64,000 nucleotides of DNA, taken from Promineifilum sp. Its GTDB lineage: Bacteria > Chloroflexota > Anaerolineae > Promineifilales > Promineifilaceae. Below the pieces are notes generated by a model. That model was not told the DNA's origin and did not search any database. It worked only from the letters and a program-made list of their open reading frames with translations. Of this stretch, positions 43,104 to 51,330 are shown one piece after another. Both the position numbers and the translations under genes were made by a program. The stretch spans positions 1 through 64,000 of the forward strand of contig JAGOBF010000004.1 in assembly GCA_017983515.1 (NCBI GenBank), given 5' to 3'. Each line of letters begins with the position of its first letter. The stretch's first letter is position 1.

Positions 43104-44411
43104 ATGAAACTATTCGACTTGCTGACGCTTATCTGGTCTAACCTGGCCCGGCGCAAGGGGCGCGTGGCCCTGACGACTATCGGCGTGATCATCGGCACGG
43201 CGGCCGTTGTGCTGCTGGTGTCGCTGGGCGTCGGGCTGCAGCAGAACGCGGAAGCGCAACTGGGCGGAATCGGCGACCTGACGCGCGTTGTGGTCTATCC
43301 CGGTTTCTCGGAAGGGCCGGTGGTTGATATCGGCCCGGGCGTCGCTGGGCAGAACGCGCCGCTCAACCAGGCGGCCATCGACACGATCGCCGCCCTGCCC
43401 GGCGTCGTGGCCGTGATCCCCCAGGACTATTTCCAGAGCTGGGCCATCATCCGCGCCGGGCGGCTGGAAGGCGGGAGTTCGATCATAGGGGTGGGCACGG
43501 AAGACCTGGGTCAGCTCGGTGTTGAGGCCGACCAGGGCGAATTGCTCCTGACCCGCGGCACGGTGATCATCGGCTCGCAGGTCGCCAGCAGCTTCTATGA
43601 TCCCCGCGCTCGCCCCGGCCAGGAGCCGCCCCCGCCGCCCGATCTCTACGGCCAAACGCTCAACTTCGAGCTGGTCAAATTCGCCGAGGACGGTACACAG
43701 ATCACCAAGAAGACGCGCGCCCGCGTGGTGGGCGTCCTGTCGGCCATTCAGGACGAACCGGACTGGTCGATCTTCATGACCATGAACGAACTGGACGGTT
43801 ATAACGCCTGGGTCACCGGCCAGCGAATCGACCGCGACAAGAACGGCTTCAACACGCTGATCGTCAAGGTGGGCGACGTAGACCAGGTGCTGGACGTGGC
43901 CGATCAGATCACGGCCATGGGCTTTCAAGCTTGGTCGCCGCAGTCGTACGTCGAAGGCATCAGCAGCTTCTACCTGGTCTTGCAGGTGGCCTTCGGCAGC
44001 ATGGGGGCCATCGCCCTGCTGGTGGCCGCCATCGGCATCGCCAATACCATGACGATGGCTATCCTGGAGCGTACGCGGGAAATCGGCCTGATGAAGGCTG
44101 TGGGGGCCAACAACCGGCACGTTCTGTCCATCTTCCTGGGCGAGGCGGCGGGCATCGGCTTTCTGGGCGGATTGGGGGGCATCCTGATCAGTTGGGGATT
44201 GGGCCAGGTTCTGAACGTGCTGGTGCTAAGCTACATGGCCGGGCAGGCGGTGGAAACCGGCGGCTTGCCGCCGACAGCGGCCGTTGTCACCCCCTTGTGG
44301 CTACCCCTGTCGGCTTTGGTCTTCGCCACGCTGATGGGGCTGGCCTCCGGTCTCTACCCGGCGCTGAGCGCGGCCACGCTGGCCCCGATGACGGCGCTCA
44401 AATATGAATAG
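43104..44411 (+). CDS. MacB-like ABC transporter permease (FtsX family)
   Basis: The 435-residue protein has the MacB layout: a first helix at about 20-45 (GRVALTTIGVIIGTAAVVLLV), an extracytoplasmic domain to about residue 290, then three helices at the C-terminus with the FtsX motif AIGIANTMTMAILERTREIG and LMKAVGANNRHVL. It pairs with the ATPase at 40346. MacB-type transporters of monoderms handle peptides, lipids or signals at the outer face. The CARDB protein between them is the likely partner. A terminator follows. Confidence 0.9.
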   Translation: MKLFDLLTLIWSNLARRKGRVALTTIGVIIGTAAVVLLVSLGVGLQQNAEAQLGGIGDLTRVVVYPGFSEGPVVDIGPGVAGQNAPLNQAAIDTIAALPGVVAVIPQDYFQSWAIIRAGRLEGGSSIIGVGTEDLGQLGVEADQGELLLTRGTVIIGSQVASSFYDPRARPGQEPPPPPDLYGQTLNFELVKFAEDGTQITKKTRARVVGVLSAIQDEPDWSIFMTMNELDGYNAWVTGQRIDRDKNGFNTLIVKVGDVDQVLDVADQITAMGFQAWSPQSYVEGISSFYLVLQVAFGSMGAIALLVAAIGIANTMTMAILERTREIGLMKAVGANNRHVLSIFLGEAAGIGFLGGLGGILISWGLGQVLNVLVLSYMAGQAVETGGLPPTAAVVTPLWLPLSALVFATLMGLASGLYPALSAATLAPMTALKYE

Positions 44412-44453
44412 CGAACCGACCCACGCTGTGGGAGGTCATTTTACCCAGAAACA

Positions 44454-44485
44454 AAAGCCTGGCGGTTATTCCGCCAGGCTTTATT
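44454..44485 (+). terminator. Intrinsic terminator after the MacB-like permease
   Basis: AAAGCCTGGCGG pairs with CCGCCAGGCTTT (12 bp) around TTATT, followed by ATT. Confidence 0.88.
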
Positions 44486-44643
44486 GCGACCGGATGCACC
44501 CCGTCAATAAGTCCTCCTGCCAAAGTGCATAATGAATGCATAGATAGAATAGCAGGACTTAGAGGGCACCGCATGAGTATATTATCGATTTTCCATACGT
44601 ATTTTATTTATTTTTCAGGTCAAATTGGCAAATGAGCCGCGGA

Positions 44644-44672
44644 TTGACGATTCCGGCCGCCTACTCTACAAT
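44644..44672 (+). promoter_or_regulatory. Sigma-70 promoter of degV
   Basis: TTGACG (44644-44649) and TACAAT (44667-44672) with a 17-bp spacer, about 62 bp before the degV start. The gap from 44486 to here is AT-richer and shows nothing else. Confidence 0.75.
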
Positions 44673-44733
44673 CTTTCCGCCTGAACCGCACGAGTAGAAT
44701 TCATTATATCGTATGCAAGGAGAAACGAGCGCT

Positions 44734-45588
44734 ATGCCCAGAGCCAAGGTTGCCATCGTAACCGACAGCACCGTTAATTTGCCGATCGACGTCATTCAGG
44801 AACATAACATCTATGTCATCCCCCAGATACTGAACTGGGAGGGCAAGAGTTACCTGGACCAGATCGACATCACTACCGAAGAGTTTTACGAGCGCTTACC
44901 GCATTCGAAAGACTTGCCAAAAACGTCGCAACCATCGCCGGGCCAGTTCACCGAACATTTCCAAAAGGTGGCCGAGGGGGCGGACAGCATCGTCGCCATC
45001 TTCGTATCCGAGTTGCTCAGCGGCACCATCCAGTCCGCCCATTTGGGGGCGGAGGCGATGGGCGATTATCCTATCGAGATCGTCGACTCGCGCTCAGTTT
45101 CCCTGGGGCTGGGGCTTTTAGTGGTGGCGGCGGCGCGCTATGCGGCCGAAGGTCACGACTATGCGCAGGTGGCCGCCTACGTGCGTACGCTGGTTCCTCG
45201 CCTGCGCGTGCTCTTTGTGGTCGACACGCTGGAGTATCTGCACAAAGGCGGCCGCATTGGTGGCGCCAAGCGTCTGGTCGGCTCCGTGCTGTCGATCAAG
45301 CCGGTGCTGCATCTGGAAGAGGGCAAGATCGAGCCGCTTGCCTCGATTCGCACCAAGAACAAGGCCATCCAGCACATGCTCGACGTCGTCCTGGGGGAGA
45401 TGAAGGAAAAATCAAAGGTTCACGCCGGCGTTATCCACGCCCGCGCCCCGCAAGACGCCGCCTACATCGCCGATCAGGTGCGCACGGTGGCCAACCTTCA
45501 GGAACTGTTTGTCAGCGAACTGACCCCGGTCATCGGGGCTAACGTCGGGCCGGGCGTGGTTGGAATGGGTTATTTCACCGAGGTATAG
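44734..45588 (+). CDS. DegV family fatty-acid-binding protein
   Basis: I took the ATG at 44734 because AAGGAGA lies 10 bases upstream and overlaps an earlier ATG at 44713. The 284-residue product has the DegV opening AKVAIVTDSTVNLP, then LPKTSQPSPGQFTEHF and the second-domain segment VDTLEYLHKGGRIG, with the glycine-rich C-terminus GANVGPGVVGMGY. DegV proteins bind long-chain fatty acids and some act as FakB partners of a fatty-acid kinase that feeds exogenous fatty acids into lipid synthesis. No fakA is adjacent. Confidence 0.93.
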   Translation: MPRAKVAIVTDSTVNLPIDVIQEHNIYVIPQILNWEGKSYLDQIDITTEEFYERLPHSKDLPKTSQPSPGQFTEHFQKVAEGADSIVAIFVSELLSGTIQSAHLGAEAMGDYPIEIVDSRSVSLGLGLLVVAAARYAAEGHDYAQVAAYVRTLVPRLRVLFVVDTLEYLHKGGRIGGAKRLVGSVLSIKPVLHLEEGKIEPLASIRTKNKAIQHMLDVVLGEMKEKSKVHAGVIHARAPQDAAYIADQVRTVANLQELFVSELTPVIGANVGPGVVGMGYFTEV

Positions 45589-45679
45589 GCCGCTTGGCTC
45601 GTAGTCAGGCGCCTCAGAGGGACGGCGGACAGGAGTCCGCTCGGAAGAACGCCCCTTAAGTTGTTGACTACGAGCGGCC
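45588..45679. repeat. Dispersed palindromic element, family A, intact copy 3
   Basis: The ends GGCCGCTTGGCTCGTAGTCA and TGACTACGAGCGGCC (45665-45679) are inverted repeats apart from a three-base TGG insert plus one base. An inner hairpin GCGGAC-AGGA-GTCCGC lies in the middle. It fills the gap between the convergent degV and response-regulator genes. Confidence 0.8.
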
Positions 45680-45687
45680 ACGATGAC

Positions 45688-46350
45688 CTATTCGCCGTCC
45701 TTATACAGCGAGGTCAGGCCCTGGCGCACGGCCAGCATCGATAGCTGGACGCGGTTATCCACGTCGGCCTTGTTGATCATATGGCTGACGTGGGTTCCCA
45801 CTGTGCGCAGGGTAATGCCCAATCGATCCCCGATATCCTTGTTGGACATGCCCCGAACCACCAGAGGCAAGATCGTCAGTTCACGATGGGTGAGTATCTC
45901 AATGAGGCGCGGCTCTTGCGACGGCTTCTTCATCGAGTTGACCAGCCGGCGGGCGACCAGGGGGCTGAGGGGCATCTGGCCGGCGTGTACCTGGCGAATG
46001 GCGTCCACCAGCTCGTCAACGTCGGCGTCCTTCAATATGTAGCCCATCGCTCCAGCATTCACCGACTCCGCGATTTGGGATTCATCGCTGAAGCTCGAAA
46101 GTACCAGAATTCGCGCCTGGGGTTGCTCAGCAAGTATTTCGTAGATGGCGCTGATACCGCTTTTGCGGGGCATTTGCAGATCCATGAGGATCACGTCCGG
46201 TTGCAACAGGCGTGCTTGGGTAACGGCCTGATCGCCATCACCCGCTTCGCCGATTACCTGGATATTCTCCCGGCTCTCCAGCACGGCGCGCAACCCTTCG
46301 CGCACCACGTTATGATCGTCGACCAATAACACTCTTATCGAGTTTCCCAT
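45688..46350 (-). CDS. NarL/LuxR-type response regulator
   Basis: The 220-residue protein has a receiver domain with acidic pocket D11/D12, phosphoacceptor D57 in ILMDLQMP and lysine in YILKDADVDEL, then a LuxR-type helix-turn-helix (LTHRELTILPLVVRGMSNKD, GITLRTVGTHVSHM). It is encoded 31 bp after the histidine kinase on the same strand and is its likely cognate partner. Phosphorylation should promote dimerisation and DNA binding. Targets are unknown; the upstream methyltransferase and P450 genes are candidates. Confidence 0.94.
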   Translation of the reverse strand: MGNSIRVLLVDDHNVVREGLRAVLESRENIQVIGEAGDGDQAVTQARLLQPDVILMDLQMPRKSGISAIYEILAEQPQARILVLSSFSDESQIAESVNAGAMGYILKDADVDELVDAIRQVHAGQMPLSPLVARRLVNSMKKPSQEPRLIEILTHRELTILPLVVRGMSNKDIGDRLGITLRTVGTHVSHMINKADVDNRVQLSMLAVRQGLTSLYKDGE

Positions 46351-46381
46351 GTGTTTCGCTCCCTTATCGTTCGAGGCTCCG

Positions 46382-49012
46382 TTATATCGCCTTTGTCAGC
46401 GGGGCGCGAGCCGTCACCCACGTGCCGTCCGAGCTGGAAGAGAAGGTGAGGATACCCTCGACATTGCTGATACGTTTCTGCATCCCCTCCATTCCCATGC
46501 CGCCCGAGGCGGCGGCGACCTCGCGATCGAAGCCGATGCCGTTATCAACAATAGTCATGATCAAATCGCCCTCGTCTTTCATCAGGATGATATCGACCCT
46601 GTCGCCATGAGCATGACGCAGGGCATTGTTGAGCGCTTCCAGGGCAATGCGGTAAAAGGTTTCCTCTATGGCGACGGATAAGTTGTCGATGTCCGTTGCG
46701 TGCACTTCCCCGGCCACACCGGCTCGATGTTCCACCGTGTTGAGACGTTCACGCAGGGCCTTCACCAGCCCCTGTCGCGCCAGGGCCTCCGTGCGAAACT
46801 CGAAGAGCAACAAGCGCAGTTCGCGCAAGGCCTGGTTGGTCATGCGCAGGATGGAGTGGGTATGATGATATACCTTGTCCAGGTCGCCGATCTCGGCCGC
46901 GGCCCGCGCCGCCTCGGCAAACAGGCCGGCGCTATAGATGGATTGGGTCACCTGATCATGGATGTCGCGGGCCAGCCGCTCGCGTTCTTCGATAATGGCC
47001 GATTGACGCGTCAACTGGTATAGCCTGATGTTCTCCACAGCGACGCCAATCTGATCGGCGATGGTCGTCAACAGATCGGACGGGATATCGGACGAGTGAG
47101 GGTGCTCGTGGCACAGCAGGCTGAGGATGCCCAGATTGCGTCCGCGGGAACGGAGCGGCACTGTGATCAGCGTCAGGTCGGGATGCGCATTCCAGCCGTG
47201 CGGCAGGGCATCGCCGCGGTGATAGGCCGGCTCGCCCGTGGCCAGCGATTGGCGCAAGAAGGGCGAATTAGCGTCCAGGCCGGTGAGCAGTTGGCCAAGG
47301 GCCTGGTTGCCGTTTTCCAGATAGGATTCCAAACGGAGGCTCTCCTGCCAGTTGTCCAGTAAGTGGATCATGGCCGCCGAGCAGCCGAAGGCCTCCGCGG
47401 TCAACGCCATCGAGCGCCGCAGCAACTGATGGAGATCGAGGTTATTGACGGCTGTGGCCGTGATGCCATAGAGCACCTCCAGATCGCGGGTGGCTTCGCG
47501 CACCGTGCGTTCCAGCTCGGCGGCATGCTCCTTTTGTCTGGCGAATAGACGCGCGTTTTGGATGCCCATGGCGACCTGGTTGGCAAAAGCCATGGCCAAC
47601 TCCTTGTCCGGTTCCATGAAGGAGTTAGACGTATCACGGTCGACAGTCAGAAGGCCGATGCAGACGCCTTTGACCAGGAGCGGGACACCCATCCAGGCAC
47701 GAATCGTGTCATAGCCCTCGATGTGCACCCAGAGGGGCGAGGCATGAGTATCGTTGATGACCTGGGGCACGGCCAATTCTAGGACGGCGGCCACCGTGGG
47801 GGGCCGGGTGTCCATCAGGCGCGGGAAGTGTTGGGGAATGCCAAAGCGCTCGCGGTAGGCGAAGGTGACTGGCCCCTCGTTTTCCAAGAGGACAACTGCT
47901 GAACTGCAATTGGGGATGACAAGAGCCAGTCGCTCCAGTATCAGATCGAGCAGGTCCTTCAGCCCGAAACCCATTGTCAGCGCGGCGGCGACTTCACGCA
48001 ACGTCGTTTCCTGTTGGCGGGCTTTTTTCTCGCGCGCCAGCAAGCTATGGTTCTGGATGGCGATGGCGACCGAGCCGGCCAGTTCCTGAGCTACGGCCAC
48101 CTCCGTCGCGGTAAAAGGGCGGGTCTCGCCCAATGTAATCGTCAGGACGCCGGTCAGGGTGTCGTGAGAGCGCAGGGGCACGGCCAACAGCGAACGGCCG
48201 CCCAGTTCGACGATCTCGGACACGTCGGGCGAGCCGGGGGGAAGTTCGCGCAGGTCCTTGATGTAGACCGTCTCGCCGGCATCCAGCTGGTTGAGGGCGT
48301 GGATCAGGGTGATCTCCTGGTCGCGACCGGACGGATAGGCGATGTGGGTGCTGCTGAGCACAACGGACCGGTAATGATCCCTATCCACGGTAATGACGGC
48401 GATATTGATTGCCGGAACAATCTGCCGCAGATGATCGATGCAAATATCGACGATGTCTCGTGGTGATTCGGCTGACAGGATAGCCAGATCGATGTCGCGC
48501 ATGCGCTCCAGGCGTTCGGCATACTCACGTTGAATAACTTCGGCGCGAGTTCGTTCGGCTATCTGATCGGACAACTGCGCCTGCACCTGGATGAGCGCGG
48601 AGGTGGCGGCGCGATTAATGGCCTCTTGCTGGCTGAGCAACGCCGTCTCGGTCGCGGCGGCAAATCCACCGGCAATCCCGGCCAATAAGCGACCCAATTG
48701 CTGGGGTGCGGTGGCATCGATCAGGTGCTCATTGAGGCAGGTGAGGGTGCGCTCCAGCGTGTCGGATTTGAGAAGGTTCAATTCGACAAGTGCGCGGCCA
48801 ATGGCTCGACCCTGGCTGAAAACGACCTCCGGCGCGGTTGTGGGCTGCACAGCGTCCAGAACGTCGGCCGCCAGACCCAAGAAGCGCTGTCGTATCTCGT
48901 TTTGCGTCAGCGGGATGAATGCCAGGTCTCGCGTGGCAACGCGCCAGGATTGGGCCAGCGAATTAAGCCGTTGATCGTGAGTCGGTGTTGAAAAATCTAA
49001 GTCATCAACCAC
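46382..49012 (-). CDS. Cytoplasmic multi-GAF sensor histidine kinase (HisKA_3 type)
   Basis: The GTG at 49012 has a perfect AGGAGG nine bases upstream, inside the end of the preceding gene. The 876-residue product lacks membrane helices. An N-terminal helical region (1-175) is followed by three GAF-like domains (about 175-315, 330-490, 510-665), linked by coiled coils. The dimerisation domain carries H685 in LARDIHDQVTQS, and the ATPase has NNALRHA, DNGIGFD and GMGMEGM motifs, as in NarX/LiaS kinases. GAF domains suggest sensing of a soluble ligand, redox state or light; no heme or chromophore residue can be assigned with confidence. Confidence 0.93.
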   Translation of the reverse strand: MVDDLDFSTPTHDQRLNSLAQSWRVATRDLAFIPLTQNEIRQRFLGLAADVLDAVQPTTAPEVVFSQGRAIGRALVELNLLKSDTLERTLTCLNEHLIDATAPQQLGRLLAGIAGGFAAATETALLSQQEAINRAATSALIQVQAQLSDQIAERTRAEVIQREYAERLERMRDIDLAILSAESPRDIVDICIDHLRQIVPAINIAVITVDRDHYRSVVLSSTHIAYPSGRDQEITLIHALNQLDAGETVYIKDLRELPPGSPDVSEIVELGGRSLLAVPLRSHDTLTGVLTITLGETRPFTATEVAVAQELAGSVAIAIQNHSLLAREKKARQQETTLREVAAALTMGFGLKDLLDLILERLALVIPNCSSAVVLLENEGPVTFAYRERFGIPQHFPRLMDTRPPTVAAVLELAVPQVINDTHASPLWVHIEGYDTIRAWMGVPLLVKGVCIGLLTVDRDTSNSFMEPDKELAMAFANQVAMGIQNARLFARQKEHAAELERTVREATRDLEVLYGITATAVNNLDLHQLLRRSMALTAEAFGCSAAMIHLLDNWQESLRLESYLENGNQALGQLLTGLDANSPFLRQSLATGEPAYHRGDALPHGWNAHPDLTLITVPLRSRGRNLGILSLLCHEHPHSSDIPSDLLTTIADQIGVAVENIRLYQLTRQSAIIEERERLARDIHDQVTQSIYSAGLFAEAARAAAEIGDLDKVYHHTHSILRMTNQALRELRLLLFEFRTEALARQGLVKALRERLNTVEHRAGVAGEVHATDIDNLSVAIEETFYRIALEALNNALRHAHGDRVDIILMKDEGDLIMTIVDNGIGFDREVAAASGGMGMEGMQKRISNVEGILTFSSSSDGTWVTARAPLTKAI

Positions 49013-49025
49013 GCGCCGTAACCTC

Positions 49026-49853
49026 CTAGGGTTTACGCGCTACTCCAACCCAATTTACACCACGCCCCGGCTCATCGACCAGCAGGTCATCGGGGCCGTC
49101 AGGCCGCCACTGGGGGCCGTGGACGAGGCCCGGCTCCAGTAAATCGAGGCCACGGAAGTACCGCAACACCTTTTCGCGCGGGCGAGGCGCGCCCGGAGTG
49201 AGAAATACATGGGTCATCTCGGCGTACTGCTCCATGATTTCGCGGGGGGCGTCATCATACGTCCACACGCCGATGGCCACATAGCTGCCCGAAGGTAAGG
49301 CATTCTTAAAGGTGTCGATCACGTTTTCGGCCTCGTCGTCGTCGAGAATATAGTGTAATAGAGCGACGGCGACTAGACCCACAGGCCGCGTGAAATCGAT
49401 CAACGCCTGAACCCGGGGGTTGCCAAGAATGTCATCTGGCCGACGCACGTCGGCCAGGACGGCGACCGTGTCGGGATCATCCTGCAGGAGTATCTCGGCG
49501 TGGGCGATAGCCACCGGATCAATATCGACATAGACCGTCCGCGCCTCCGGTTGGTACTGTCGAACGATCTCGTGGACGTTGCCGACGGTAGGGATGCCGG
49601 AACCCAGGTCCAAAAACTGATCGATCCCCTGCCGGGCCACAATAGTGGCCGCCCGCCGCAAGAACGCCCGATTGACCCGCGCGGTCAATGAAAAATCGGG
49701 CAGCAGCGCCGTGAATTTATCCGCCACCTGTCGATCGATCTCGAAATTCTGGTAACCGCCCAGCATATAATCGTAAATACGCGCCGCCGACGGTTGGTCG
49801 AGATTGACACCCGGTGAAAGCTGCACATGCCCCTGATTTGCTTGTTCAGCCAT
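49026..49853 (-). CDS. S-adenosylmethionine-dependent methyltransferase (PF04672-like)
   Basis: The ATG at 49853 has GGGAG close upstream, which overlaps an earlier ATG at 49865. The 275-residue protein matches the S-adenosyl methyltransferase family common in actinobacteria: PSAARIYDYMLGGYQNFEID, FLDLGSGIPTVGNVHEI, VYVDIDPVAIAHA, VALLHYILDDDEA and WVGVARKP. Its role in that family is mostly unknown. It overlaps the ribosome site of the kinase gene (13-bp gap), so methyltransferase, kinase and regulator form one operon, which is not a usual arrangement. Confidence 0.9.
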   Translation of the reverse strand: MAEQANQGHVQLSPGVNLDQPSAARIYDYMLGGYQNFEIDRQVADKFTALLPDFSLTARVNRAFLRRAATIVARQGIDQFLDLGSGIPTVGNVHEIVRQYQPEARTVYVDIDPVAIAHAEILLQDDPDTVAVLADVRRPDDILGNPRVQALIDFTRPVGLVAVALLHYILDDDEAENVIDTFKNALPSGSYVAIGVWTYDDAPREIMEQYAEMTHVFLTPGAPRPREKVLRYFRGLDLLEPGLVHGPQWRPDGPDDLLVDEPGRGVNWVGVARKP

Positions 49854-49991
49854 GGTATCTCCCATGTTATCAATAATGTGGGGCCATTATACGCCCTTGC
49901 ATCGTTCGGGGAAATAGGTGGTTTTCAATGGTCGCCTATAGGGCTGGGTTTCCTAACCAGCTCTTCAACCGTCGGACAAGTTCTCATCAAC

Positions 49992-51206
49992 TCATCCATA
50001 TCGAATGGGCAAGGCGCGCAGCCCGCGAAAGAGGACACCGGAGCGCCAGGCTAACGCCGGCGGCGCGGCCAGACGCGCCTGGGGCAGCCGCTGGAAGAGC
50101 GTCTCCAGGGCAATGACCCCTTGCAGACGGGCCAGCGGCGCGCCCAGACAGTAGTGTGCTCCCAGACCAAAGGCCAGATGACGGTTATCGCCGCGCCCTA
50201 CGTCGAGTTCGTCGGGCCGGTCGAACTGGGCGGGGTCGCGGTTGGCCGAGGCGATGACGGCGCGCATCAGGTCTCCGCGGCGCATGAGTCGGCCGCCGAA
50301 TTCGGTGTCGGCCCGCACCCAGCGCGAGGTTGACGTCTCCACCGGCCCGTCGTAGCGTAACAACTCTTCGACGGCCGTGGGCCATAGCGCCGCGTCGGCC
50401 CGCAGCCGCTCCAATTGCGCCGGCGCTTGCCATAGAGCCAGCGCCCCGTTGCCGATCAGGTTGACCGTCGTCTCGTGCCCGGTCACCAGCAGCAAGGCCA
50501 CCATGCTGAACAGCTCCGCCTCGCTCAGGCGTTGGCCGTCCGTCTCGGCCTGCACCAGGGCGGTGATGAGGTCATCCTGCGGGTCGGCCTGCCGCCGGGC
50601 AAATAGGTCGCGCAGGTACTCCATGAACGCCCGCATGTGGCGCTTGCGGGCGCTGTAACTCAGCCCGCGACTGCCGGGGGAGATGATGGCCTGCGACCAG
50701 ACGGCCACGGCCTCACGGTCGGCCGTGGGAATGCCCAGCATATCGCTGATGACGATGACCGGCAGCGGCAGGGCGTAGGCGGCGATCACGTCCCGCTGAT
50801 CTTCGCGCTGCATCTGGTCGATGAGCCGTTCAGCCGTCTCGTGGATGCGGCCGGACATGGCCGCCACGCGGCGCGGCGTGAAGGCCAGGCTCACCAGCGC
50901 TCGCAACCTGGTGTGGTCGGGCGGATCGCTGAAGAGCATATTCTCATTAATCGACTGCTGGGGGCGGGCGGCTGGCGCGCGGCGATAAGGAGCACCAGTT
51001 GCGACCAGTTGAGCGTGGCGAGGATCCTTGCCAAATCGGTCGCCATCCTTCAGGACAGCGGCCACGTCCCCGTAGCGCGTCACGTACCAGATGGTGCGGC
51101 CGTCGGGAGCCGTGTGGGCGTAGACCGGTGCTCGCTCGCGCAGCGCGGCGAACGTCGGAAAGGGGTCAGCCTTGAAGGCCGGGCTAAACAGATCGTAATC
51201 GCGCAC
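49992..51206 (-). CDS. Cytochrome P450 (CYP107-like)
   Basis: A TTG at 51251 is formally possible but lies inside the operator of the divergent operon; the GTG at 51206 gives the typical start RDYDLFSPAFKADPFPTF and 404 residues. The oxygen-binding I-helix motif is VTGHETTVN, the ExxR is EELLR, and the heme loop is FGLGAHYCLGAPLAR with the cysteine ligand. Such bacterial P450s hydroxylate or epoxidise small lipophilic molecules with ferredoxin-supplied electrons. No ferredoxin or reductase gene is adjacent, and substrate is unknown. It precedes the methyltransferase gene by 138 bp on the same strand. Confidence 0.92.
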   Translation of the reverse strand: MRDYDLFSPAFKADPFPTFAALRERAPVYAHTAPDGRTIWYVTRYGDVAAVLKDGDRFGKDPRHAQLVATGAPYRRAPAARPQQSINENMLFSDPPDHTRLRALVSLAFTPRRVAAMSGRIHETAERLIDQMQREDQRDVIAAYALPLPVIVISDMLGIPTADREAVAVWSQAIISPGSRGLSYSARKRHMRAFMEYLRDLFARRQADPQDDLITALVQAETDGQRLSEAELFSMVALLLVTGHETTVNLIGNGALALWQAPAQLERLRADAALWPTAVEELLRYDGPVETSTSRWVRADTEFGGRLMRRGDLMRAVIASANRDPAQFDRPDELDVGRGDNRHLAFGLGAHYCLGAPLARLQGVIALETLFQRLPQARLAAPPALAWRSGVLFRGLRALPIRYG

Positions 51207-51252
51207 TTGACGGGGTCGGGTAGCAAACTTATAATTGATACAAAGTATCAAT
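51207..51252 (+). promoter_or_regulatory. Promoter of the znu operon with overlapping Fur-family operator
   Basis: TTGACG (51207-51212), 17-bp spacer, TATAAT (51230-51235) form a near-ideal sigma-70 promoter. The palindrome ATTGATACAAAGTATCAAT (51234-51252) overlaps the -10 and start site; its core TGATA-N5-TATCA resembles the 7-1-7 Fur-family box. A repressor bound here would block initiation. Confidence 0.75.
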
Positions 51253-51330
51253 TAGAATGGATCATGCTTGATTATAGCCTGATTTCATCTGACTCGACAG
51301 GCAGGCTCACAGTAGCCCAGGAGTTTTTCA

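Noticed and set aside
51207..51251. TTG at 51251 as P450 start
   Set aside because: It lies inside the operator and opposite the divergent promoter; the GTG at 51206 matches the usual P450 N-terminus.
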